Assembly: GCA_947503765.1 (NCBI GenBank)
Contig: CANNFA010000003.1
Location: 62,001-126,000, forward strand
Direction of reading: 5' to 3'
DNA: 64,000 nucleotides
Source of the DNA: an uncultured Paracoccaceae bacterium
GTDB taxonomy: Bacteria > Pseudomonadota > Alphaproteobacteria > Rhodobacterales > Rhodobacteraceae
Shown here piece by piece: positions 26,777-34,724 of the stretch. Within the stretch, counting starts at the first letter, position 1; each line of letters starts with the position of its first letter. A program made the translations under genes and the position numbers. The notes beneath the pieces were generated by a model, which worked only from the letters and a program-made list of their open reading frames with translations, did not search any database and was not told the origin of the DNA.

Positions 26777-27921
26777 GCCGGCACCCCGCGCGCCGCGTCC
26801 CGCCGCCCGGCCCGCAGCCGCGCCGGAAGGCCCGGCCGCGCGCTGATCCAGAGCAGCGCCAGCGCCAGCGCCAGCCCCAGCACCGTCGCGCCATAGGTCA
26901 GCGGCCACAGCGCGGCATTGCCGCTGGCCGCATCGCCCAGCGCGTTGTCGACGCTTTTCAGCACCGCCAGCGCCACCAGCGCGCCGACGATCTGCCGCCA
27001 TTTGCCGAACCGGCTGAAATGACCGACCAGCAGCGCCGAAAAGCCGACCAGCGAGGTGACCAGCGCGACAAGGGCCTGGGCGATGCGGCTGTGCCCCTCG
27101 AAGATCAGGACGGCGCGGGTCTGCCCGGTCTCGGCCTGCGCTTCGGGGCCGGCGCGCAGCAATTCGGCGGTCGACAGCTCGCGCACATGCCGGCCCTCCG
27201 GCTGGAAGGCGTCGACGAAGCCCGAGATGTCATAGGCGAAATCCTGAAAGCTGGTGGTCGCCAGCCGCCGCCCCTCGACGTTCAGCACCTGCGCCACGCC
27301 GTCGAACATCACCAGTTTCGGCCCGTCATCGCGCCGCAGCAGCAGCGCCTGCCGCGCGGTATAGGTGACATGTTCGCTGTCGCTGCGCTGGTCGGACAGG
27401 AAGATGTCGCGCAATTCGCCCTCGGGGGTGATCTCGCGGATGTAGAATGTCACGCCCTCGGACGGGTGCAGGAACTGCCCTTCGGTCAGCAGCCGCGCGG
27501 TGATGTTCTCGGAAATCTCGGCCTGCCGCTCCTTGAGGCGGGTCGTCGACAGCGGCACCAGCAGGTGCGTCACCACCGACAGCAGCAGCGCGACCATCAC
27601 CCCGAAGACCAGCACCGGGCGCACCAGCCGGTAGGGCGAAAAGCCCGTGGCCTGCACCACCACCAGCTCGCTTTCCGTGCTCAGCCGGTTGGCGACATAG
27701 ACGGTGGCCGCGAAGGCCGCGATTGGCAGCACGATGCGGATCACGTTGGGCAGCGCCAGCGCGGTGAATTCGAAGAACACGCTGGCCGACTGGCCATTGG
27801 CGATCAGCTGGTCGAACAGCACCACGGCGCGGTTGATCCAGTAGATCAGCACCAGCACAAGCGAGAAGAAGCCGAAGAGAACCATCAGCTGGGACAGGAT
27901 ATATCTGTCGAATCTCGCCAC
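26773..27921 (-). CDS. lptF: LPS export ABC transporter permease LptF
   Basis: Partner permease (382 aa) of LptG. It begins with a GTG (VARFDRYILSQLMVLFGFF), the standard LptF N-terminus, with GGCGGA upstream; the ATG 25 codons earlier adds a non-hydrophobic leader and is not favoured. Six helices in a 3+3 arrangement around a periplasmic domain (FLHPSEGVTFYIREITPEG and following) are visible. First gene of the leftward run; divergent from pepA with 156 bp between them, where no clear promoter was identified. Confidence 0.92.
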   Translation of the reverse strand: MARFDRYILSQLMVLFGFFSLVLVLIYWINRAVVLFDQLIANGQSASVFFEFTALALPNVIRIVLPIAAFAATVYVANRLSTESELVVVQATGFSPYRLVRPVLVFGVMVALLLSVVTHLLVPLSTTRLKERQAEISENITARLLTEGQFLHPSEGVTFYIREITPEGELRDIFLSDQRSDSEHVTYTARQALLLRRDDGPKLVMFDGVAQVLNVEGRRLATTSFQDFAYDISGFVDAFQPEGRHVRELSTAELLRAGPEAQAETGQTRAVLIFEGHSRIAQALVALVTSLVGFSALLVGHFSRFGKWRQIVGALVALAVLKSVDNALGDAASGNAALWPLTYGATVLGLALALALLWISARPGLPARLRAGRRDAARGVPA

Positions 27922-28077
27922 GTTCCGCCGGCCTGCCAACCCTTGCTGCCACCCTGTTTTTTGCGGCAAGCCTACCGGATCGTGCGGCGGGGGCAAACTG
28001 CTAACTGGTCAATTGCCGGTGCGGGGTCTAGGAATGGCCGCGAAAGTGCTTCGACAGACACGAAAGACAGGCCCCGA

Positions 28078-29538
28078 ATGACCACTCCGATCTCCCTCGA
28101 CATCGCCGCTCTCGACCTTGACGCCATCGCCGGTGCGGAGGGGCGCGTCGTGCTGTTTTGTGAACCCGGCGGCAAGATGGGCCAGCCCGCGCGGCGGGTG
28201 AACCGGCTGACGCGCGGCGCGCTGGAGCGGTTCCTTGCCTCGGACACCTTCGAGAAGATGAAGGACGGCGCGGCCGCCGATCTGGCCTTTCCGGGCGGCA
28301 TGGCGGCCGATGCGGTGCAGGTGGTCAAGCTGCCGCGCCGGGCGGATGCGGCGCTGGCGCGCAAGGCGGGCGCGGCGATCGGCAAGGCGAAATCCGGCAA
28401 GGAAATCCTGCTTCTCGCCGGCAATCTTAAGGTGGTGGACGAGGTTCTGCTGGGCCTCGCGCTGCGGGTCTACGACTTTGCCGATCACAAGACCGACGAG
28501 AAGAAATCCGAAGGCGGCGTGACCGCTATGGTCTCGAAGCCCGAGGATGTCGATGCCGGCCGCATCGCCGCGCTGGCCGGCGGCGTGTTCCTGACCCGCG
28601 ACCTGGTGAGCGAGCCGTCGAACGTGCTGACCACCACGGAATTCGCGGACCGGCTGCGCGCGCTGTCCGATCTTGGCGTCGAGGTCGAGGTGCTGGACGA
28701 GGACGAGCTTGAACGCCTCGGCATGCGCACCCTGCTGGCCGTCGGCCGGGGCAGCGAAAGCCCGACCAAGGTGGTGGTGATGCAGTGGAAGGGCGGCGGC
28801 GACGCGGCGCCCTTCGCGCTGGTCGGCAAGGGCGTGGTGTTCGACACCGGCGGGATCAGCCTGAAACCCGCGCTCGGCATGGAAAGCATGACAATGGACA
28901 TGGGCGGCGCGGGCGTGGTGGCCGGTGTCATGCACACGCTTGCCCGGCGCGGTGCCAGGGCGAACGTGGTCGGCCTGGTCGGCCTGGTCGAGAACATGCC
29001 CGACGGCCGCGCGCAGCGCCCCGGCGACGTGGTGAAATCCATGAAGGGCGACACGGTCGAGGTGATCAACACCGATGCCGAGGGGCGGCTCGTTCTGTGC
29101 GACGTGCTGTGGTACGCGCAGGAGCGGTTCAAGCCCGCCGGCATGGTCGATCTGGCGACGCTGACCGGGGCGATCATCATCGGGCTGGGCCATCACATGG
29201 CCGGGGTGTTCTCCAACGACGACACGCTGGCAGATGCGTTCCTCAAGGCCGCCGGGGCCGAGGGCGAGGGGGCGTGGCGCATGCCGCTGGCCCCGGCCTA
29301 TGACGAGCAGCTGAAATCCGGCGTCGCGGACATGAAGAATACCGGCGGCCGCCCCGCCGGGTCGATCACCGCGGCGCAGTTCCTCAAGCGGTTCGTCAAG
29401 GATGACGTGCCGTGGATCCATCTCGACATCGCCGGCGTGGCGCGTGTGGAAAAGGCGACCGATTTCGCCCCGAAGGGCGCGACCGGCTGGGGCGTGCTGG
29501 CGCTCAACCGGCTGATCGCGGACCATTTCGAGACATGA
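28078..29538 (+). CDS. pepA: Leucyl aminopeptidase (M17)
   Basis: Two-metal cytosolic aminopeptidase (486 aa) of the M17 family, used in peptide turnover. The C-terminal catalytic domain has LVGKGVVFDTGGISLKPA (metal Lys/Asp), GAGVVAGVMHTLA and the signature NTDAEGRLVL with flanking VDLATLTGAIIIGLG. The N-terminal half is the divergent domain usual for the family. The real start is the ATG at 28078 (MTTPISLDIAALDL); the frame is open for over 1 kb upstream as antisense of lptF. Followed by holC 36 bp downstream, a common pairing. Confidence 0.94.
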   Translation: MTTPISLDIAALDLDAIAGAEGRVVLFCEPGGKMGQPARRVNRLTRGALERFLASDTFEKMKDGAAADLAFPGGMAADAVQVVKLPRRADAALARKAGAAIGKAKSGKEILLLAGNLKVVDEVLLGLALRVYDFADHKTDEKKSEGGVTAMVSKPEDVDAGRIAALAGGVFLTRDLVSEPSNVLTTTEFADRLRALSDLGVEVEVLDEDELERLGMRTLLAVGRGSESPTKVVVMQWKGGGDAAPFALVGKGVVFDTGGISLKPALGMESMTMDMGGAGVVAGVMHTLARRGARANVVGLVGLVENMPDGRAQRPGDVVKSMKGDTVEVINTDAEGRLVLCDVLWYAQERFKPAGMVDLATLTGAIIIGLGHHMAGVFSNDDTLADAFLKAAGAEGEGAWRMPLAPAYDEQLKSGVADMKNTGGRPAGSITAAQFLKRFVKDDVPWIHLDIAGVARVEKATDFAPKGATGWGVLALNRLIADHFET

Positions 29539-29574
29539 GGATCGACCGGTAAGCGATTGGCTCGGAAGGACTCA

Positions 29575-30042
29575 ATGGGCGCCGCGTATTTCTATCACCT
29601 GACCCGGACCCCGCTGGAGGCGACGCTGCCGCCGCTGATCGGCAAGGCGCTGTCGGCGGGCTGGCGGGTGGCGGTGCGCGGCACGTCGGACGAGCGGATG
29701 GCATGGCTTGACGAAAAGCTGTGGCTGGGGCCGGAGGACGGGTTCCTGCCGCACGGGCTTGCGGGCGGCGAATTCGACGCCGACCAGCCGGTGCTGCTGA
29801 CCACGCGCACCGAGGCCCCGAACGACGCCGCCTGCCTGATGGCGGTGGACGGCGCCGCGGTGGCGCCGGACGAGGTGGGCGCGCTGGCCCGCGTCTGCAT
29901 CCTGTTCGACGGGGGCGATCCGGCCGCGGTCGAGACCGCGCGCAGCCAGTGGCGCACCCTGACCCAGGCCGGCTGCGCCGCGCAATACTGGAGCCAGGAA
30001 AGCGGTGCCTGGGCGAAGAAGGCGGAGAGCGGCGGCGGCTGA
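29575..30042 (+). CDS. holC: DNA polymerase III chi subunit
   Basis: The chi subunit (155 aa) links the clamp loader to single-strand DNA-binding protein. Family pattern: FYHLTRTPLEATLPPLIGKA at the N-terminus, WRVAVRGTSDERMAWLDEKLW, FLPHGLAGGEFDADQPVLLT and a C-terminal WRTLTQAGCAAQYWSQE. The ATG at 29575 follows GGAAGGA with ideal spacing; an in-frame TTG six codons earlier is not needed. Probably co-transcribed with pepA. Confidence 0.9.
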   Translation: MGAAYFYHLTRTPLEATLPPLIGKALSAGWRVAVRGTSDERMAWLDEKLWLGPEDGFLPHGLAGGEFDADQPVLLTTRTEAPNDAACLMAVDGAAVAPDEVGALARVCILFDGGDPAAVETARSQWRTLTQAGCAAQYWSQESGAWAKKAESGGG

Positions 30043-30082
30043 CGGTGCCGGGGGCGCCGCTGTGCAATATCCGTGGAATGCA

Positions 30083-30140
30083 GGTGGCGGGGGCGACCAG
30101 CCCCTGCCCAGGGACGAGCACACCGGGGTCCGGCCGCACG
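30083..30140 (+). repeat. Shortened copy of the holC-alaS repeat
   Basis: It starts GGTGGCGGGGGCGACCAGCC like the full copies and ends CCGGGGTCCGGCCGC, but about 110 bases of the middle are missing, as if an internal deletion joined the two ends of the unit. Confidence 0.5.
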
Positions 30141-30179
30141 TCAACAGATTGGCCGTAGAGAGAGCCTTTGAGCGATGCT

Positions 30180-30347
30180 GGCGGGGACGACCAGCCCCCG
30201 CCGCGCCCGCCCCACCCACAGGGCGGGCGCATGGTCAGACGTCCCGCGCCGAACCGAAGTCATGCGGGAAGGCGGGGATAAATCACGCCATAAAAACATC
30301 GCGCCGGCACCCGCCCAGGGGCGGCCGCGCCGGGGTCCGGCCGCGCG
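30180..30347 (+). repeat. 167-bp structured repeat, copy A
   Basis: The unit starts GGCGGGGACGACCAGCC and ends GGTCCGGCCGCGCG. It contains a perfect 10-bp hairpin, GCGCCCGCCC / GGGCGGGCGC, at 30203-30212 and 30221-30230 with an 8-base loop, preceded by a GGCGGGG/CCCCGCC stem and followed by a further GC hairpin near 30308-30325. Copy B lies 290 bases downstream at about 93 percent identity by hand alignment. Confidence 0.75.
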
Positions 30348-30470
30348 TCCGGCGGTATCGGTGACAGCCGATCCGTGACCAGCATTCTCGGGGGCTGTTC
30401 GCTCGGCGGTGAATTGGCGGTGAAGAACATCCTTGAACAAGAGTATGAGGGGCGATCAGTGAACAAGGGT

Positions 30471-30637
30471 GGCGGGGCGACCAGCCCCCGCCGCGCCCGC
30501 CCCTCCCACAGGGCGGGCGCATGGTCAGACGTCCCGCGCCGAACCGAAGTCATGCGGGAAGGCGGGGATAAATCGCGCCATACAAACGTCGCCCCAGCAC
30601 CCGCCCAGGGGCGGGCACGCCGGGTGCCGGCCGCGCG
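30471..30637 (+). repeat. 167-bp structured repeat, copy B
   Basis: Aligned with copy A it differs at about ten positions. Differences in the first hairpin region fall in the loop (CACCCACA against CTCCCACA), leaving the 10-bp stem at 30493-30502 and 30511-30520 intact. Its end lies about 150 bp before the alaS start. Confidence 0.75.
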
Positions 30638-30788
30638 CCATATGCCGCGGTGAAAGACGACCCGCGAGCAACGGCGCCGGGGTCCGACCGCCTGCGGTAT
30701 GGCCCCCGCGCCGCGCTTGCTGTGGACAGTGCCGGGGCGCGCCGCTAAACCGGCGAAAACGCCCAATCACATGCGGACCGCACGCCAG

Positions 30789-33476
30789 ATGGCCAGCCTC
30801 AACGACATCCGATCCACCTTTCTCGACTATTTCCGCCGCAACGGACATGAGGTCGTCCCGTCCTCGCCCCTGGTGCCGCGCAACGATCCCACCCTGATGT
30901 TCGTCAACTCGGGCATGGTGCAGTTCAAGAACCTGTTCACCGGGGTCGAGCACCGCGACTATACCCGCGCCGCCACCGCGCAGAAATGCGTTCGCGCGGG
31001 CGGCAAGCACAACGATCTGGACAATGTCGGCTATACCGCGCGGCATCATACCTTCTTTGAAATGCTGGGCAATTTCAGCTTCGGCGACTACTTCAAGGAC
31101 GAGGCGATCATGTTCGCCTGGGAGCTTCTGACCCGCGATTTCGGCATCGACGCGGCGCGCCTGCTGGTCACCGTCTACCATACCGACGACGAGGCGTTCG
31201 AGATCTGGCGCAAGGTCGGCGTGCCCGAGGACCGGATCATCCGCATCGCCACCTCGGACAATTTCTGGCAGATGGGCCCGACCGGCCCCTGCGGCCCCTG
31301 CACCGAGATCTTCTATGATCACGGCGATCACATCTGGGGCGGCCCGCCGGGCAGCGCCGAGGAAGACGGCGACCGCTTCATCGAGATCTGGAACATCGTC
31401 TTCATGCAGAACGAGCAGTTCGAGGACGGCTCGATGCGCGCGCTGGACATGCAGTCGATCGACACCGGGATGGGGCTGGAACGGATTGGCGCGCTGCTGC
31501 AGGGCAAGCACGACAATTACGACACCGACACGATGCGCGCGCTGATCGAGGCGTCGGCCAATGCCAGCGGAACCGATCCCGAGGGGACGGGCAACGTGCA
31601 TCACCGGGTGATCGCCGATCACCTGCGCTCGACCTCGTTCCTGATCGCCGACGGGGTGATGCCGTCGAACGAGGGGCGCGGATACGTGCTGCGCCGGATC
31701 ATGCGGCGGGCGATGCGCCATGCGCACCTCTTGGGCAATGCCGATCCGGTGATGCACCGCCTGGTGCCGGCGCTGGTGGGCCAGATGGGCCAGGCCTATG
31801 CCGAGCTGGGCCGCGCCCAGCCCCTGATCGAGGAAACGCTGCTGCTGGAAGAGACACGCTTCAAGGCGACGCTGGACCGGGGGCTGCGGCTGCTGGACGA
31901 AGAGCTGGGCCGCCTGCCGGAAGGCAGCGATCTGCCCGGCGCGGCGGCGTTCCGGCTGTATGACACCTTCGGCTTCCCGCTGGACCTGACCCAGGACGCG
32001 CTGCGCGAGATGGGGCGGTCCGTCGATACCGAAGGCTTCGAGGCGGCGATGGCCGAGCAGAAGGCCAAGGCGCGCGCCGCCTGGTCCGGCTCGGGCGAGT
32101 CGAAGGATCTGGCGGTCTGGTTCGACCTGGCCGAAGAGCACGGCGCGACCGAGTTCCTGGGCTACGACACCGAAAGTGCCGAGGGGCAGATCCTGGCGAT
32201 CATCAATGACGGCAAGCTGACCGATTCCCTGCCCGAGGGCGAGGATGGCTGGATCGTCGTGAACCAGACGCCGTTCTACGGCGAGGCGGGCGGCCAGGTC
32301 GGTGACAGCGGCACGATCCGGTCGCTGAACGACAATCATGTGCACGGCGAGATCACCGATACCCAGCGGTTCGCGGGCGGGCGCATCCTTGCGCATTTCG
32401 TGCGCGCGGCGCGCGGGGCGCTGGCGCAGGGCGATCCGGTGGCGCTCAGGGTCGATCATGCCCGGCGCAGCGCGATCCGCGCCAACCATTCGGCCACCCA
32501 CCTGCTGCACGAGGCGCTGCGCCAGGAACTGGGCGATCACGTCGCGCAGCGCGGCTCGCTGAACGCGCCGGACCGGCTGCGATTCGATTTCAGCCATTCG
32601 AAGGCGCTCAGCCCCGAGGAACTGGCGCGCGTGCAGGAAGAGGTGAACGCCTTCATCCGCCAGAACAGCCCGGTGGAGACACGGATCATGACGCCCGACG
32701 ATGCCCGCGGCATCGGCGCGCAGGCGCTGTTCGGCGAAAAGTACGGCGACGAGGTGCGCGTCGTGTCGATGGGCCGCGCGCCCACCGGCAAGGGGCTGGA
32801 CCGCGAGACCTGGTCGATCGAGCTGTGCGGCGGCACCCATGTCGCGCAGACCGGCGATATCGGGCTGTGCGTGGTGCTGGGCGACAGCGCGTCCTCGGCC
32901 GGGGTGCGCCGGATCGAGGCGCTGACCGGACAGCGCGCGCTGGACCATCTGGCGGCGCAGGATGCGCGGGTGGCCGATCTGGCCGGCATGCTCAAGGTCG
33001 GCGCGGGCGACGTGGTGGAAAGGGTGCGCGCGCTGGCCGGCGAGCGCAAGGCGCTGGCCAACGAGGTGGCGCAGCTTCGCCGCGATCTGGCGCTGGCCGG
33101 CGGGGCGGAGTCGCAGTCTGAAATAGATGAAAAGTCCATCTCTGGATTGCAGTTCTCCTCTCGTGTCTTGGATGGGGTGAGCGGGAAGGATCTTCCTTCG
33201 ATAATCGACGAGATGAAGGCGAATGGTTCTAAGGGAGTGATCCTCTTGGCAACCCAAGCGAACAACAAAGCGGCCTTGGCTGTGGGATGCGGTGTCGATG
33301 CGGTCAAACGAGTCGCAGCGGTGGATGTTCTTCGCGCCGCTGTGGGTGCGCTCGGAGGTAAAGGTGGCGGTGGTCGTAAAGACCTCGCCCAAGGTGGCGC
33401 CCCAAGCCTAGATAATTGGGAAGGTGCATTAGAGGCGGCTGTGGCCGTCATACAAACTGCAGTAGGGAGAGCATAG
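30789..33476 (+). CDS. alaS: Alanine-tRNA ligase
   Basis: Class II synthetase (895 aa) that charges tRNA-Ala. The class II core ([48 protein letters not shown]), the editing domain with [14 protein letters not shown] and the zinc-site CGGTH, and the C-terminal DHHA1 domain with [15 protein letters not shown] are all present. The ATG at 30789 ([15 protein letters not shown]) is the family start; earlier in-frame codons lie in the repeat spacer. Odd feature: from about 33115 to the stop the base composition falls from about 75 to about 55 percent G+C and codon choice changes completely, although the frame and DHHA1 motifs stay intact. Confidence 0.96.
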   Translation: MASLNDIRSTFLDYFRRNGHEVVPSSPLVPRNDPTLMFVNSGMVQFKNLFTGVEHRDYTRAATAQKCVRAGGKHNDLDNVGYTARHHTFFEMLGNFSFGDYFKDEAIMFAWELLTRDFGIDAARLLVTVYHTDDEAFEIWRKVGVPEDRIIRIATSDNFWQMGPTGPCGPCTEIFYDHGDHIWGGPPGSAEEDGDRFIEIWNIVFMQNEQFEDGSMRALDMQSIDTGMGLERIGALLQGKHDNYDTDTMRALIEASANASGTDPEGTGNVHHRVIADHLRSTSFLIADGVMPSNEGRGYVLRRIMRRAMRHAHLLGNADPVMHRLVPALVGQMGQAYAELGRAQPLIEETLLLEETRFKATLDRGLRLLDEELGRLPEGSDLPGAAAFRLYDTFGFPLDLTQDALREMGRSVDTEGFEAAMAEQKAKARAAWSGSGESKDLAVWFDLAEEHGATEFLGYDTESAEGQILAIINDGKLTDSLPEGEDGWIVVNQTPFYGEAGGQVGDSGTIRSLNDNHVHGEITDTQRFAGGRILAHFVRAARGALAQGDPVALRVDHARRSAIRANHSATHLLHEALRQELGDHVAQRGSLNAPDRLRFDFSHSKALSPEELARVQEEVNAFIRQNSPVETRIMTPDDARGIGAQALFGEKYGDEVRVVSMGRAPTGKGLDRETWSIELCGGTHVAQTGDIGLCVVLGDSASSAGVRRIEALTGQRALDHLAAQDARVADLAGMLKVGAGDVVERVRALAGERKALANEVAQLRRDLALAGGAESQSEIDEKSISGLQFSSRVLDGVSGKDLPSIIDEMKANGSKGVILLATQANNKAALAVGCGVDAVKRVAAVDVLRAAVGALGGKGGGGRKDLAQGGAPSLDNWEGALEAAVAVIQTAVGRA

Positions 33477-33477
33477 A

Positions 33478-33762
33478 ATGAGCGCACTCTGGATCGCGCA
33501 TGTCACGGTGACCGACGAAGAGGCGTATGGGAAATACGCTGCCATCGCCACCGAGGCGATCGCCGCGCATGGCGGCGAATTCCTGGCCCGTGGCGGCCGC
33601 TATGTCGTGCTGGAAGGCAAGGACCGGCCGCGCAACGTGGTCGCCCGCTTTCCCAGCGTCGAGGCGGCGGTCGAGTGCTACAACTCGCCCCGCTACCAGG
33701 AGGCCGTGAAATTCGCCAAGGCCGCCAGCGAGCGCGATCTGATGGTGGTCGAAGAGGCCTGA
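33478..33762 (+). CDS. DUF1330 domain protein
   Basis: A 94-aa dimeric alpha-beta barrel type protein (DUF1330): SALWIAHVTVTDEEAYGKYA, AIAAHGGEFLARGGRY, VARFPSVEAAVECYNSPRYQ and a final DLMVVEEA match the family well. Function is not established. It starts one base after the alaS stop with GGGAGA upstream, so it is probably translated from the alaS message. Base composition is again typical of the chromosome. A terminator follows. Confidence 0.85.
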   Translation: MSALWIAHVTVTDEEAYGKYAAIATEAIAAHGGEFLARGGRYVVLEGKDRPRNVVARFPSVEAAVECYNSPRYQEAVKFAKAASERDLMVVEEA

Positions 33763-33805
33763 GCGCGGCCTTTCGCCGGCCCTGGTCCGGCATGTGACGG
33801 CCAAT

Positions 33806-33842
33806 CGGCCCGGGGCGCATCGCGGTTCGGGCCGTTTTCTTT
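33806..33842 (+). terminator. Intrinsic terminator after alaS and the DUF1330 gene
   Basis: CGGCCCG (33806-33812) pairs with CGGGCCG (33828-33834) and is followed directly by TTTTCTTT. Confidence 0.75.
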
Positions 33843-33849
33843 GGCAGGC

Positions 33850-33928
33850 TGTGGATAAACCGGCATGCCGCACGTTTCAGCACCGCGCTCAACCGGTTGA
33901 AAAGCCGAATCGATTCGGGTTGTCCACA
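33850..33928. promoter_or_regulatory. Two DnaA-box-like 9-mers upstream of the small secreted protein gene
   Basis: TGTGGATAA (33850-33858) is the exact complement of the consensus box TTATCCACA. TTGTCCACA (33920-33928) has one mismatch. The rest of this 431-bp spacer (33763-34193) holds the terminator above and an A+T-richer leader for the next gene. The pair is too few to call an origin. Confidence 0.4.
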
Positions 33929-34193
33929 AGGTCCGATCCGACCTTCGGACATCGCGGATCCCACGGTGAACCCGTTTCCGGCGGCTTTGTTTCGGATAAT
34001 TCGCCAATTGGCGCCCCCTATCCCCGGCCGAGTCGGTAACAGGTGATGCTATGGGGACACATTTGGGGCCGATTTCCGCGCCAAAGCCCGTATCTGGTAT
34101 GTTAACCGGTTCAGACAACTAAACTGCCCTTAGGTCGTCCGCGAGTCATCGTGGTAATCAAGACCTACTTTTTGGGTAACGGAGGTTTATAAA

Positions 34194-34478
34194 ATGAAAT
34201 CGATCCTGACCGCTGCAACCGCAGCCGTTCTTCTTACCGCTTCGTCCGCGATGGCCTGGGAAGGCCGCACCGTCGCGTGCTTCGACAAGGTGTGGTCGCC
34301 CGCGACCTACACGGCCAGCAAGGTGTTGGTTAAGCCCGCGAAAGAGCGTTACGAGCACAAGAACGGCCGCATCGAGCTGGTGCACTACGCCCCGGTCTAC
34401 CGGGAAATCAAGACCATGGCCTCCAAGGGCTACTGGGTCATGAAAGAAGTCAGCTGCGGCTGCCCGGCCTGCGACTGA
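34194..34478 (+). CDS. Small secreted cysteine-motif protein, unknown function
   Basis: A 94-aa protein with a strong signal peptide (MKSILTAATAAVLLTASSAMA) and a small basic mature domain (WEGRTVACFDKVWSPATYT, KERYEHKNGRIELVHYAPVY) ending in the cysteine cluster CGCPACD. Four cysteines suggest disulfides or metal binding in the periplasm. No family recognised. The start follows a near-perfect ribosome site (GGAGG, 8 bases before ATG) in an A+T-rich leader, and two hairpins follow the stop, so it looks like an independently and perhaps highly expressed gene. Confidence 0.75.
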   Translation: MKSILTAATAAVLLTASSAMAWEGRTVACFDKVWSPATYTASKVLVKPAKERYEHKNGRIELVHYAPVYREIKTMASKGYWVMKEVSCGCPACD

Positions 34479-34489
34479 TCGCAAGTCAT

Positions 34490-34520
34490 GGGGCGCCGGT
34501 GACATCCCCACCGGCGCCCC
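34490..34520 (+). terminator. Hairpin just after the small secreted protein gene
   Basis: A perfect 12-bp stem, GGGGCGCCGGTG (34490-34501) with CACCGGCGCCCC (34509-34520), around a 7-base loop. There is no T-run, so it may protect the 3' end rather than terminate by itself. Confidence 0.5.
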
Positions 34521-34547
34521 GGTCACTCAGGTTTGAGAGCCAATCTG

Positions 34548-34573
34548 GCGCGGGTCCCGGCCCGCGCTTTTTT
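34548..34573 (+). terminator. Intrinsic terminator
   Basis: GCGCGGG (34548-34554) pairs with CCCGCGC (34561-34567) around TCCCGG, followed by six T. It ends the rightward small-gene transcript. Confidence 0.8.
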
Positions 34574-34631
34574 CTTGCCCCGTCTCCGGGCGGATTTCCC
34601 CGCTCGAATCAACGCCTAGACAGATCGAACA

Positions 34632-34671
34632 CATTGTTTCACCGCGCTGAACAATGCGCCAGTTGTCCACA
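34632..34671. promoter_or_regulatory. Inverted repeat with adjacent DnaA-like 9-mer
   Basis: CATTGTT (34632-34638) and AACAATG (34650-34656) form an interrupted palindrome, and TTGTCCACA (34663-34671, one mismatch to the DnaA box) follows. It lies between the terminator and the typA stop; its role is unknown. Confidence 0.3.
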
Positions 34672-34724
34672 GGGGGAAGGCGCAGACCGGGCGGGCGGAT
34701 GATCCGCCGTACCCTGGGGCCTTC

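Larger units (their letters stand above)
30043..30788. other. Non-coding holC-alaS spacer with duplicated structured repeats
   Basis: 746 bases without a credible gene. The stretch carries two copies of a structured 167-bp repeat (listed separately), a shortened copy at 30083-30140 and a further end-fragment around 30674-30698 (GCCGGGGTCCGACCGCC). Several frames stay open through the repeats, but they have no ribosome site, differ between copies and end in unrelated sequence, so they are treated as non-coding. No T-box leader features were recognised before alaS. Confidence 0.6.

Noticed and set aside
30043-30788. Several short frames through the holC-alaS repeats
   Set aside because: They lack ribosome sites, differ between the two copies and end in unrelated sequence.
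30638-30788. T-box or attenuator leader before alaS
   Set aside because: No specifier loop, conserved T-box sequence or terminator with T-run could be recognised.
30525-33392. A 955-codon leftward frame opposite alaS
   Set aside because: It is the antisense shadow of alaS; composition is Arg/His/Gln-rich with no domain.
33763-34724. Replication origin
   Set aside because: Three DnaA-like 9-mers in nearly 1 kb is too few, and no origin-neighbour genes (dnaA, hemE, parAB, gidA) are present.
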